Shown here one piece after another: positions 1 to 6,609 of a stretch of 6,955 bases of DNA. This stretch comes from Candidatus Methanosuratincola petrocarbonis (ex Vanwonterghem et al. 2016) (GTDB lineage Archaea > Thermoproteota > Methanomethylicia > Methanomethylicales > Methanomethylicaceae). The notes beneath the pieces were generated by a model that was not told the DNA's origin, did no database searches, and was given only the letters and a program-made list of their open reading frames with translations. Made by a program: the position numbers and the translations under genes. Positions within the stretch are counted from its first letter, which is position 1. The number at the start of each line of letters is the position of its first letter. The stretch covers positions 1 to 6,955 of the forward strand of contig MAGV01000059.1 of the NCBI GenBank assembly GCA_001717015.1, in the 5' to 3' direction.

Positions 1-1064
1 CCCCTGTAGGCGTCCAATGTGCAGCACCTCCCCCCCTCCCTCAGGGCCCGCGCCAGACCGATCGCCTTTTCCCTGAACCCCTCTTGGTAATACAGCTTGA
101 GCGTATCGTTGTTCTTGTTCCGCTCCAAACCTCCGAGCGCCTTTATGCAGAGGTCTATGCTCAGCGCGAAGCCCGTTGCGGTCGTATCGATCCCAAAGTC
201 CTTCATCATGGCGTCATACCTCCCGCCTCCGCCGATGGGGAGCCCCATCCCCGGGGTGAAGATCTCGAATACCAGGCCATTGTAGTATGCCATTTCCCTG
301 ATGGTGCTCAGGTCGACAAAGACCCTGGAGGCGCACCCGTAAGCTTCGAGCGCCCGGTAGAGGCCCCTGAAGTACTCGTACTCCTCCTCGAGGCACCCTG
401 CCCTCTCGGCGATCTCCCCGATCAGCTCTGCGCCGCCCCTCTTGGTCATGAGCATGGAGAACGTCTCAAGCGCGCCGCCCTCGCAGGTCACCTTCCTCAA
501 GTCGTCGATGGACTTGGACGATATCGCGCGCGCCAGCCCCTTGTAATCCCTTATCTTGTACCTCTCCATCAGCTTCCTTATCACGCCCATGCTCCCGAGG
601 TCTACGCTCGCCCTGATCCCTACTGAGTCGAGCATCTCAAGCGCCAAAGCGACCGCCTCGGCGTCCGCACCGACCCTCTCGCCGCCAATCAGCTCAGCGC
701 CCGCCTGCCAGTACTCCCTGAGAGAGAGGTTCCTCGACTCCAGGTACCTGATGCAGTTTGCGATGTAGCAGAGCCTCCCCTCGTCCTTAGCCTTGGAGGC
801 CAGCATCCTCGCTATCTGGGTCGTGACTTCCCCCCTGAGCGAGAGCAGCCTGCCGTCGTAGTCCTGTACCTTGAAAATAGAGTCTGTGAACCCCTCGCCC
901 GCCCCGCCGCGTATGATGTCGAAGTAGTCGAGCGTCGAGGTCCGGACCTCCTTGTAGCCCCATTTCCTGAGGATCTCCCTGAACCTGCCCTCTACGAGCA
1001 GGTAGGCCTTGACCTCCTCAGGGCCCAAATCCCTGAATCCCCTAGGCGTCTGGAGCCTTGTGAA
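1..1064 (-). CDS. hisZ: HisZ-like ATP phosphoribosyltransferase regulatory subunit, 3' end cut by window edge
   Basis: This is a histidyl-tRNA synthetase paralogue, probably HisZ, which partners short-form HisG in the first step of histidine synthesis in the cytoplasm. 354 codons are visible and the C-terminal domain is cut off. Numbering from the codon at 1064: LQTPRGFRD (4-12) is the class II synthetase N-terminal signature, LRGEVTTQIARM (76-87) matches LRPxxTxxIAR, motif 2 is RYLESRNLSLREYWQ (106-120), YYNGLVFEIF (260-269) follows, and GGGGRYD is at 278-284. The HisRS signature RGLDYY reads REMAYY (256-261), and motif 3 reads TGFALSIDL, without the catalytic GIER arginine. That argues for HisZ over a working HisS. 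A good Shine-Dalgarno sequence, GGAGG, lies at 1076-1072, seven bases before codon 1, but codon 1 is TTC and the codon before it is a TAG stop. The first in-frame conventional start is TTG at 1028, which would delete the conserved LQTPRGFRD. A divergent HisS is the alternative. Confidence 0.82.
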
Positions 1065-1086
1065 CTAAATTCCTCCTTTCCATCAT
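1042..1086 (-). CDS. possible 14-residue leader ORF overlapping hisZ start
   Basis: On the minus strand ATG ATG at 1086-1081 opens a 14-codon ORF (MMERRNLVHKAPDA) ending in TAG at 1044-1042. It overlaps the first seven hisZ codons in a different frame. The TATA box at 1123-1116 predicts a transcript start near 1093, so this ATG would lie only about 7 bases from the 5' end, a common arrangement in archaea. It may be translated or may be chance; no homology is expected at this length. Its reading frame contains the hisZ Shine-Dalgarno sequence. Confidence 0.25.
   Translation of the reverse strand: MMERRNLVHKAPDA
1072..1076 (-). promoter_or_regulatory. Shine-Dalgarno sequence of hisZ
   Basis: The minus strand reads GAAAGGAGGA here. 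GGAGG is followed by seven bases (AATTTAG) and then the TTC at 1064-1062, exactly where homology predicts the HisZ N-terminus. This site decides the start position despite the lack of ATG, GTG or TTG. Confidence 0.65.
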
Positions 1087-1115
1087 GCTCCCCTGAAGCC
1101 GGAAGCCTTTTTCGG

Positions 1116-1131
1116 TATTTAAGCTTTTCCC
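1116..1131 (-). promoter_or_regulatory. hisZ promoter (TATA box with purine-rich BRE)
   Basis: Read on the minus strand, GGGAAAAG (1131-1124) followed by CTTAAATA (1123-1116) resembles an archaeal BRE plus TATA box. Initiation is expected near 1093, giving a leader of about 29 bases that contains the GGAGG site. Confidence 0.5.
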
Positions 1132-1145
1132 ACTCCTTTCCCACT
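1126..1145. repeat. tandem 9-bp repeat, one helical turn apart
   Basis: TTTCCCACT occurs at 1126-1134 and again exactly at 1137-1145, an 11-base period (AGTGGGAAA on the minus strand). The first copy overlaps the proposed hisZ BRE and the second lies just upstream of it. This is a plausible site for a regulator that binds one face of the DNA in tandem. It could also control the divergent gene starting at 1228. Confidence 0.4.
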
Positions 1146-1188
1146 TAAAAATAAATCGATTTGGAGCTCAATTTCGCATCATATAACC

Positions 1189-1196
1189 TTTAAAAA
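1189..1196 (+). promoter_or_regulatory. promoter of the small ORF (TATA box)
   Basis: TTTAAAAA is preceded by an A-rich stretch (ATATAACC). The expected start is near 1218-1219, about 9 bases before the ATG at 1228 and downstream of the alternative TTG start at 1210. A second AT-rich candidate, ATATAA (1181-1186), would start transcription near 1210. Confidence 0.45.
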
Positions 1197-1227
1197 GGCT
1201 CTGGGAGAGTTGATTTCCGGTGCGCTT

Positions 1228-1548
1228 ATGCGGCCTGCGACCAGGATCCTCGCCGATTCTGCTGCCGATGCGGGCAATGCGGTCTGCGAGGTTGAGCTCG
1301 GACTTCGGTCACTACGGGCCCTGGTCGGGGAGCCCGGCAAGAGGCGGTCGTTGGGCAACCTCAAGAAGGTCGGCACTGCCCTGCTGCTGACACCAACACC
1401 TGAGCCGTTCAGCGATATCGCAGGGCTTGCACTCATCGGGATCGGGGCTTTGGCTGAACGGTGGTGCTGCCCAATGACCGTCTCTGAGATGTCTAGGGAG
1501 GCAGGGTGCGTCTTCCGGTCGCTCCTCTGCACGCCTGGGCTGCTCTGA
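1228..1548 (+). CDS. small hypothetical protein, 106 residues, unrecognised family
   Basis: I do not recognise a named family. The ORF looks genuine: third positions are GC-rich like the neighbouring genes, a TATA box stands upstream, and a T-rich tract follows directly. The N-terminal part (1-35) alternates small and acidic residues with Arg and looks helical. A basic patch, GKRRSLGNLKK (37-47), follows. The next stretch, ALLLTPTPEPFSDIAGLALIGIGALAE (51-77), is hydrophobic around a Pro-rich TPTPEP turn and is rich in Gly and Ala, so it may insert in or lie on a membrane. The C-terminus carries four cysteines (80, 81, 94, 101). I chose ATG 1228 over TTG 1210, which would add six residues, because the predicted transcript starts near 1218. 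Divergent from hisZ and upstream of nrdD, it has its own promoter and terminator. The opposite-strand ORF over the same bases is a shadow. No function is assigned. Confidence 0.65.
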   Translation: MRPATRILADSAADAGNAVCEVELGLRSLRALVGEPGKRRSLGNLKKVGTALLLTPTPEPFSDIAGLALIGIGALAERWCCPMTVSEMSREAGCVFRSLLCTPGLL

Positions 1549-1550
1549 AC

Positions 1551-1565
1551 TTATTTATTTATATT
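1551..1565 (+). terminator. T-rich archaeal terminator after small ORF
   Basis: TTATTTATTTATATT begins two bases after the TGA of the small ORF. Archaeal RNA polymerase typically stops at such T-rich non-template tracts without needing a hairpin. This separates the small ORF from the nrd unit. Confidence 0.5.
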
Positions 1566-1580
1566 CTACGATAAGGATTC

Positions 1581-1600
1581 CTGGCGTGCCCAGTACGCAG
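1581..1600 (+). other. weak stem-loop followed by T-rich tract
   Basis: CTGGCGT pairs with ACGCAG (with one bulged G) around a seven-base loop, and TTTATTTG follows. It could be a back-up terminator or part of an unknown short RNA. The rest of the AT-rich spacer between 1566 and the nrd promoter shows nothing else I can support. Confidence 0.2.
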
Positions 1601-1670
1601 TTTATTTGCCGAAATGAAAATCCGCCATATTGTGTTGGACAGTTATCAATTTTTCTAAACATTTTACTCT

Positions 1671-1684
1671 AAAAAACCTTATAA
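1671..1684 (+). promoter_or_regulatory. nrd promoter (BRE plus TATA box)
   Basis: AAAAAACC followed by TTATAA (1679-1684) is a good archaeal BRE/TATA pair. The expected start, about 26 bases from its centre, is 1707-1708, exactly on the ATG of the mini-ORF. The nrd transcript is therefore predicted to be leaderless for that ORF, with nrdD starting 44 bases in. Confidence 0.55.
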
Positions 1685-1707
1685 GCGCTGGATCCGATAG
1701 GAATAAA

Positions 1708-1755
1708 ATGCCGGTAAATATTAGAGTTGAGCTCGTATCGGGGGTCTGGTTATGA
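1708..1755 (+). CDS. leaderless 15-residue ORF coupled to nrdD
   Basis: ATG at 1708 opens a 15-codon ORF (MPVNIRVELVSGVWL) whose TGA at 1753-1755 overlaps the nrdD ATG at 1752-1754 as ATGA. Its start coincides with the transcription start predicted from the TATA box, as for a leaderless archaeal mRNA. GGGGGT at 1740-1745, one mismatch from GGAGGT and six bases before the nrdD ATG, lies inside it. Ribosomes ending the mini-ORF would therefore sit on the nrdD start. It may serve only as a coupling leader, or control nrdD translation. The peptide has no recognisable motif. It is too short to prove by coding statistics. Confidence 0.4.
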   Translation: MPVNIRVELVSGVWL

Positions 1756-3923
1756 CAGAAGTAATAGTGAACGGCAAACTCCCTCCACCCGTGAGGCGGA
1801 GCGACGGAGTAATAGTCCCATTCAATAAGGATCTGATAGTGAAGAGCCTGCTCAAGGAAACCCAGCTCGTCAAGGAGCTTTACAACGAGCGCCCCCTCAC
1901 AGAGGAGGAGGCTAAGATGATTGCCGACGAGGTGCAGGACGAGATACTGGGGATGCGCCTCAAGATGCTCAGTGGCCCCCTGATACGCGAGATAGTCAAC
2001 GTGAAGCTCTTAGAGCACGGGTTCGCCAAGCAAAGGAACGTCTACACCAGGGTCGGGATGCCCCTGTACGAGGTCTACAAGATAGATAACTCCGACGGCT
2101 ACGAGTCGAGGGAGAACGCGAACCTCCAGCCGAACCCTGAGACATTCCACAAGAAGAAGGCAGACTTCCTCAGCAAGGAGTCTTACCTCCTCATGATCCC
2201 TTCACATATTGCCGACGCGCACCTCCGTGGGGACATCCATCTCCATGACCTGGAGTACTGGGGGACTCGCCCGTTCTGCCAGGACTGGGACCTCAGGTAC
2301 TTCTTCTATTACGGGCTCATGCCGGACGGGACTGGGACACACACCTCGGTCGCTGGACCCGCAAAGCACGCAGAGGTCGCGATCCTGCATGCTGCGAAAG
2401 TGCTCGGGGCTGCGCAGACCAACTTCGCCGGCGGCCAGGGCTTCTTCAACTTCACTGTCTTCATGGCTCCGTACCTGAAGGACTTTGACACGAAAAAGCT
2501 GCACCAGACCGCGCAGATGTTCCTCTACGAGATGACCCAGCTATACGTAGCCCGCGGCGGCCAGCCCGTATTCTCCTCGATACAGATCGAGTCCGGCGTC
2601 CCAAAGGTCTGGCAGGATGCGCCCGTGGTATCGCACGGCAAGAAGTGGCCAGACCTGAGGTACGGCGACCTCGAGGACACTGTCCACGCTTTCGCGGTCG
2701 CGCTGCTCGAGGAGTATCTGAAAGGCGATGCGATGGGCAAGATGTTCAACTTCCCGAAGCCTGAGGTCGTCCAGAGGGCGAGGTACTGGGACGACAAGGA
2801 GTTCGAGGACGTGATGCTCAAGGCAGCCGAGCTCTCGGCGAAGTTCGGTTCGACATACTACGACAACATGATCCCCGCCTACAGGGGAGGCGAGGACGGC
2901 GTCTCGTGCTTCCAGTGCTGCGCATACTCGTTCTCGGAGGACGGCAAGTCCGAGAACTTCCAGAAGAAGGTGATGTTCGAGGACGGGGCCCACTTCTCGA
3001 TGGGCGGGATGCAGGTGGTCACCGTCAACCTGCCGAGGGTCGCATACAAGTCAGGGGGGGACGAAGCGCGGCTCCTTGAGGTGCTGAAGTCCACAATGGA
3101 CATCGCGAAGGAGGCCCTAATGCTCAAGAAGGCGACGATAAGGCGGCAGTTCGACAGGGGCCTGATACCATTCGCGTCCCAGCGCCCCCGCGGCGCCCCG
3201 CCGGCGGTCGACATCGGCAATCTCTCGCTCACTATAGGGTTCGTCGGGATGAACGAGCTCGTCCAGCACATGACGGGTTATGAGATCCACGAGGACCCGT
3301 CAGCCCAGAAGCTGGCCCTCAAAGTGCTGATCGAGATGGACAAGATAAGTAAGTCCTACAGCGAGGAGACTGGGGAGAAGTTCTCCATCGCAAGGACGCC
3401 TGCAGAGTCCGCTGCCCAGCGCTTCGCGGTGGCTGACCTGATACACTACCCCAAGTTTGCTAGGGAGCTGGTGAAGGGGGACCTTGAGAAGGGGCTGTCT
3501 TTGCTGAACGACACAAAGGACATCCCAGTCTACTATTCCAACGGAGCGCACGTCAACGTCGCTGCGCAGCTCCCGCTGGACCAGCGCCTCTCGATCGAGC
3601 AGAGGTTCTTCCCGATACTCAAGGGAGGGGACATATTCCACGTCTGGCTTGGCGAGGCAAACCCGGACCCAGAAGCCCTGATGAAGCTCAACATGAGGCT
3701 TGCGAAGCAGTCATGGGTCGGCTACTGGTCCCACACGAAGGACATCACAGTCTGCAGGGACTGCGGCTATGTCGGCGGCGGGCTGAATTCGAGTTGCCCG
3801 ACTTGCGGCAGCCGCTCTGTGAAGAACTACTCCAGGATAACTGGTTACTACCAGGACGTCAGCTCTTGGAACGCTGCCAAAAGGCAGGAGCTCAAGGAAA
3901 GGTACAGGGTCAGGCTCTCATGA
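1752..3923 (+). CDS. nrdD: anaerobic (class III) ribonucleoside-triphosphate reductase
   Basis: NrdD reduces ribonucleoside triphosphates to deoxyribonucleotides with a glycyl radical that oxygen destroys. It acts in the cytoplasm. At 723 residues it has the usual full length. Domain order: an N-terminal ATP cone (about 14-105, starting VRRSDGVIVPFNKDLIVKSL) for allosteric control by ATP/dATP; the ten-stranded barrel, with HLHDLEYW at 163-170, RPFCQDWD (C176) and AQTNFAGGQGFFNF (221-234); the finger loop GVSCFQCC (C386, C389, C390), which should carry the thiyl-radical cysteine; and a C-terminal zinc site, C668, C671, C682 and C685. The glycyl radical motif RITGY (695-699, radical on G698) and the WNAAKRQELKERYR tail follow. 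No in-frame start lies between the upstream TGA at 1728-1730 and ATG 1752, so the start is secure. It overlaps the mini-ORF upstream and nrdG downstream, each as ATGA. Family assignment is very secure; the exact thiyl residue is inferred from related enzymes. Confidence 0.97.
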   Translation: MTEVIVNGKLPPPVRRSDGVIVPFNKDLIVKSLLKETQLVKELYNERPLTEEEAKMIADEVQDEILGMRLKMLSGPLIREIVNVKLLEHGFAKQRNVYTRVGMPLYEVYKIDNSDGYESRENANLQPNPETFHKKKADFLSKESYLLMIPSHIADAHLRGDIHLHDLEYWGTRPFCQDWDLRYFFYYGLMPDGTGTHTSVAGPAKHAEVAILHAAKVLGAAQTNFAGGQGFFNFTVFMAPYLKDFDTKKLHQTAQMFLYEMTQLYVARGGQPVFSSIQIESGVPKVWQDAPVVSHGKKWPDLRYGDLEDTVHAFAVALLEEYLKGDAMGKMFNFPKPEVVQRARYWDDKEFEDVMLKAAELSAKFGSTYYDNMIPAYRGGEDGVSCFQCCAYSFSEDGKSENFQKKVMFEDGAHFSMGGMQVVTVNLPRVAYKSGGDEARLLEVLKSTMDIAKEALMLKKATIRRQFDRGLIPFASQRPRGAPPAVDIGNLSLTIGFVGMNELVQHMTGYEIHEDPSAQKLALKVLIEMDKISKSYSEETGEKFSIARTPAESAAQRFAVADLIHYPKFARELVKGDLEKGLSLLNDTKDIPVYYSNGAHVNVAAQLPLDQRLSIEQRFFPILKGGDIFHVWLGEANPDPEALMKLNMRLAKQSWVGYWSHTKDITVCRDCGYVGGGLNSSCPTCGSRSVKNYSRITGYYQDVSSWNAAKRQELKERYRVRLS

Positions 3924-4777
3924 GCGCGGGCAGCGGCAGTAGTGGACACGGCTCTTCGGGCAGGGGAGGAGGGAAAGGCAGAGGCAGTGATCTCGGCGCG
4001 GGATCAAAAGCCGAGGCCTACGCCCCAGAAATTATGCCCCTCTCCCTATGCGACTTCCCTGGGGAGCCAGCCATAGTGATCTTCTTCTCCGGGTGCAACT
4101 ACCGGTGCGGATACTGCCAGAACTGGAAGATAAGGGAGCAGGACAGGTCGCACTTGACAAGGATCGACCGGATCGAGCAGGTCTTGGAGGGCGGGAAGCT
4201 GATCAGCGCCTGCAAGGTGACAGGCGGGGAGCCTCTCCTCCAGCCTGAGGCCCTGATGAGGATCGCTAAGAAGGCAAGGTCGCTCGGGTACAAGTTCGGG
4301 ATTGACACCAACGGCACACTCCCGGAGCGGCTCAGGGAGATGCTGCCTTTGCTCGACCTCGTCTCGATCGACATCAAGACCGCCCTCAACGACCTCGAGT
4401 ACAGGAAGGTGGCTGGGGTGGACAGACCGATGGTGGACCGTGTGGTCGAGTCGATTAGGATCGCGCTCGCCTCGAGCGCATTCGTGGACCTCCGCATGGT
4501 AGTGATCCCGGGGGTGAACGACAGCCTGGAGGTTATCCGGTCGATTGGCCAGGACTTGAGCAGGATGGGGTACGGGGATAAGGCCTCAGCCGGCGGTGCA
4601 AGTTTCACCTTGGTTGAGTTCGTCCCGGAAAACGCCGGGAGCAGGGAGTACTCGATGATACGGAACCCGTCAGTTGAGGAGCTCGCAAGGCTGGCGAAGG
4701 CAGTGGGTCTCCGTAATGTGCGGGTCTCGCACCGCGCGCTTGGATATTGCGTAAGCGTAGAGAAGATTCAGCTATGA
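3920..4777 (+). CDS. nrdG: anaerobic ribonucleotide reductase activating protein (radical SAM)
   Basis: NrdG uses a [4Fe-4S] cluster and S-adenosylmethionine to abstract hydrogen from the NrdD glycine and create its radical. The protein has 285 residues. The radical SAM motif is GCNYRCGYC with C59, C63 and C66, and the following QNW fits the NrdG2-type branch of activating proteins. Other marks are LCDFPGEPAIVIFFSGC (43-59), the SAM-binding TGGEP (101-105), DTNGT (129-133) and DIKTA (151-155). I chose ATG 3920 because it overlaps the nrdD stop as ATGA. The ORF is open much further upstream, to 3713, but that part is a shadow of nrdD. An internal ATG at 4034 (residue 39) sits just before the family's usual N-terminus, but I see no Shine-Dalgarno sequence there. 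Residues 1-30 are a Gly/Ser-rich low-complexity extension not typical of the family. A different glycyl-radical activase is possible but unlikely beside nrdD. Confidence 0.93.
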   Translation: MSAGSGSSGHGSSGRGGGKGRGSDLGAGSKAEAYAPEIMPLSLCDFPGEPAIVIFFSGCNYRCGYCQNWKIREQDRSHLTRIDRIEQVLEGGKLISACKVTGGEPLLQPEALMRIAKKARSLGYKFGIDTNGTLPERLREMLPLLDLVSIDIKTALNDLEYRKVAGVDRPMVDRVVESIRIALASSAFVDLRMVVIPGVNDSLEVIRSIGQDLSRMGYGDKASAGGASFTLVEFVPENAGSREYSMIRNPSVEELARLAKAVGLRNVRVSHRALGYCVSVEKIQL

Positions 4778-4800
4778 TGTTCCACCACAGATTTGTTATG

Positions 4801-4823
4801 AAAAAGGGAACGATAAGAAAAAA
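4801..4823 (-). terminator. T-rich terminator of the beta-propeller gene
   Basis: On the minus strand, downstream of the TGA at 4839-4837, the sequence has TTTTTT (4823-4818) and then TTTTT (4805-4801). Such runs are typical of archaeal termination. The 59-base gap to the convergent nrdG shows no comparable T-run for the plus strand. Confidence 0.45.
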
Positions 4824-4836
4824 GCGAGGGGAAGGA

Positions 4837-6609
4837 TCACTGGAGTGGAATCGCCTTTATCAAGTCGAGCGTCACAAAGTCGCTTATCCGAACTTGGTCG
4901 TTGGACACTGTATAGAGGGCGTCCTCGATGTAAAGGATACGCCTTACCGTCAGGCTCCAGTAGCTCTGTTCCATTTCTGACTGGTGCACTATTATGCCCC
5001 TGAGGGAGAAGCCCACCTCGGCGCTCACATTGAAGACGAATGCGCCTTGGGAGTACTTCCATGCGCCGTAGTCCTCAGTCCACCCGACGGGGATGGCTAG
5101 CAGCTGCCTTTCCGCACTGAAGAGGAACGCCTTCGGGTCGTAGAGCGACTCCGAGTCTGAGTAGGTATAGTTGAGCCCGAACTTCGCGACCTCCCTGGGC
5201 GCGCTCACGTCCTCCACGTTAAACAAGGAGAGCTTCAGGTTATTCCCTTCCTTGCCGAGGCCGATTATGTGATCCTCATCCAGCGGGTGGAGGTAGCTTG
5301 AGTATCCGGGGATCTTCAGGTAGCCGAGCACAGATGGGCTGGACGGATCACTCAGGTCAATCACGAAGAACGGATCGACCTGCCTGAAGGTGACTAGGTA
5401 GCACCTGTCGCCCATGAACCTGGCCGAATAGATCCTCTCGCCGGGGGCTATCCCCTCGAGCGACCCGACGATTTCCATCTTCATGTTCATCACGTAGATC
5501 GCGTTCTTGCTCCCGTTGGAGGTCCACTCGGTCGTCGCAACCCTGAAGTGCCCGTTGTGTTCGTCCATGCTGTACTGGTTCAGTATCCCGCCTGGAACGC
5601 TGCCGCTTGCCTCGAGCGCAACCTTCCCGTCCTTCAGGCTCAGCCTGTAGATGAGCGTCTCCTCCTTCCAGTCCTCGGCGCTACTGCTGGGGGCGATGAT
5701 CATGATCCTCACCGGGTAGGAGCGGTGGGCAACGAGGTACATGTTCTCTGGCGAGACGTACATCGTAGAGGATGCGCCAGCCAGGAAAGTCTCGTCTGAC
5801 GGAGGGATCGAGTCATCGATCACGTTCAAGGAGATGACGGTCATGAACAAATAGTGCGACTCCTGGGACTCTATGTAGTAGATCTCCTCAGGCTTTGTCT
5901 CCTTGGTCGATCCGTCGCACGCATAGGCTGGGAGCTCGATCCTGTAATCTTGGCTGTCAAAGTCATAAACGTACGGGTACTCCTGCGAGACTATGTAGAC
6001 GTACTCTCCTATCATCCTCGAGCCGCTGATTGTGCCGTTCACAACGAGCTCTCTTGCTAGTTCAGGGGAGGATCTGTCGGTGATGTCATAGACCCTGACG
6101 AACGAATTGGCAACCGAGACCGGGTAAGCCTTGAAAGTCACGACCGAATATCCGTTACCGATGATTACCAGGCGGTCTCCGTTGATGTATATCTCCTGTG
6201 AGTATGAGTTGTTGAGGGCGATCTTGGAGACGACCCTTGCCTCCCCGGGCGGGTAGGCCTTCACGATGTAGACTGTGTCCCCGGAGGCTACGTAGAGGTA
6301 CTCGCCGTCGCTCTTGACAATGTCCGCCTCGTCTACGCCTGCGACCTGTATGTTTGTCGTCGAATAGTCCTTCAGCCCCCCCTCGGCGGTAGTCGCCTGG
6401 AGGCTATTGGCATCCCTGCTGAAGTAGAAGACCGGCCACCAGGACGGGGCTGCGCCCTTCAGGTAGGCCTCGATCTCGTCCATGCTGGTGAACCGCTTGA
6501 GGTTCGGGTCAGGGGGCTGGCTCATCGCGTATGCTGCCACTACAAAAATAATGAGGACCAAAGGAACTGCCACGATAATGGCTTTTTTGTAGGGTGAAAG
6601 CTGCCTCAT
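4837..6609 (-). CDS. membrane-anchored beta-propeller domain protein
   Basis: This belongs to the archaeal/bacterial family of secreted C-terminal beta-propeller proteins distantly related to WD-40 (Beta_propel family); its biochemical role is unknown. With the start at 6609 it has 590 residues: a short basic N-terminus (MRQLSPYKK), one hydrophobic segment at about 10-28 acting as signal anchor, then an extracytoplasmic region. Family marks are STTNIQVAGVDEADIV (83-98), SFVRVYDITDRSSP (169-182), MDEHNGHFRVATTEW (348-362), RIYSARFMGDRCYLVTF (392-408), PFFVIDLSDPSSPSVLGYL (413-431) and YLHPLDEDHIIGLGKE (439-454). Repeats of the form GEYLYV, NSFVRVYDI and AIYVMNM look like propeller strands. Two cysteines (231, 403) could form a disulfide. 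An in-frame ATG at 6639 would add ten residues; I prefer 6609 because a TATA-like element at 6649-6642 would start transcription near 6620. It is divergent from a pilin-like gene. It could bind a ligand or partner at the cell surface, but nothing in the sequence says which. Confidence 0.9.
   Translation of the reverse strand: MRQLSPYKKAIIVAVPLVLIIFVVAAYAMSQPPDPNLKRFTSMDEIEAYLKGAAPSWWPVFYFSRDANSLQATTAEGGLKDYSTTNIQVAGVDEADIVKSDGEYLYVASGDTVYIVKAYPPGEARVVSKIALNNSYSQEIYINGDRLVIIGNGYSVVTFKAYPVSVANSFVRVYDITDRSSPELARELVVNGTISGSRMIGEYVYIVSQEYPYVYDFDSQDYRIELPAYACDGSTKETKPEEIYYIESQESHYLFMTVISLNVIDDSIPPSDETFLAGASSTMYVSPENMYLVAHRSYPVRIMIIAPSSSAEDWKEETLIYRLSLKDGKVALEASGSVPGGILNQYSMDEHNGHFRVATTEWTSNGSKNAIYVMNMKMEIVGSLEGIAPGERIYSARFMGDRCYLVTFRQVDPFFVIDLSDPSSPSVLGYLKIPGYSSYLHPLDEDHIIGLGKEGNNLKLSLFNVEDVSAPREVAKFGLNYTYSDSESLYDPKAFLFSAERQLLAIPVGWTEDYGAWKYSQGAFVFNVSAEVGFSLRGIIVHQSEMEQSYWSLTVRRILYIEDALYTVSNDQVRISDFVTLDLIKAIPLQ

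Noticed and set aside
27..41. Run of seven C (G on the coding strand) in hisZ, suspected frameshift near the window edge
   Set aside because: The unshifted frame continues as ALREGGRCCTLDAYR, which keeps the spacing of the LRxxGxxxxLD pattern in the C-terminal domain of HisZ/HisS. No shift is needed.
84..768. Several plus-strand ORFs across hisZ
   Set aside because: They are shadows of the minus-strand hisZ frame, which carries clear class II synthetase motifs.
1179..1532. Minus-strand ORF of 117 codons opposite the small protein
   Set aside because: Its Ser/Pro/Arg-rich composition is typical of an antisense shadow, and promoter, terminator and third-position pattern all favour the plus-strand ORF.
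1625..1640. ATATTGTGT resembling half of an NrdR box upstream of nrdD
   Set aside because: Only one half matches; the other half of the palindrome is absent, and NrdR is mainly bacterial.
3713..3919. Upstream extension of the nrdG frame
   Set aside because: It lies wholly inside the nrdD C-terminus, reads as Leu/Arg-rich shadow sequence, and the ATGA at 3920 gives a natural start.
4774..4820. Possible C/D box RNA after nrdG (ATGATGT)
   Set aside because: The C box match is imperfect and no CTGA D box lies at a suitable distance.
4747..4980. Plus-strand ORF of 77 codons at the nrdG/propeller junction
   Set aside because: It begins within the end of nrdG and continues through the 3' end of the beta-propeller gene on the other strand, with no promoter or recognisable motif.
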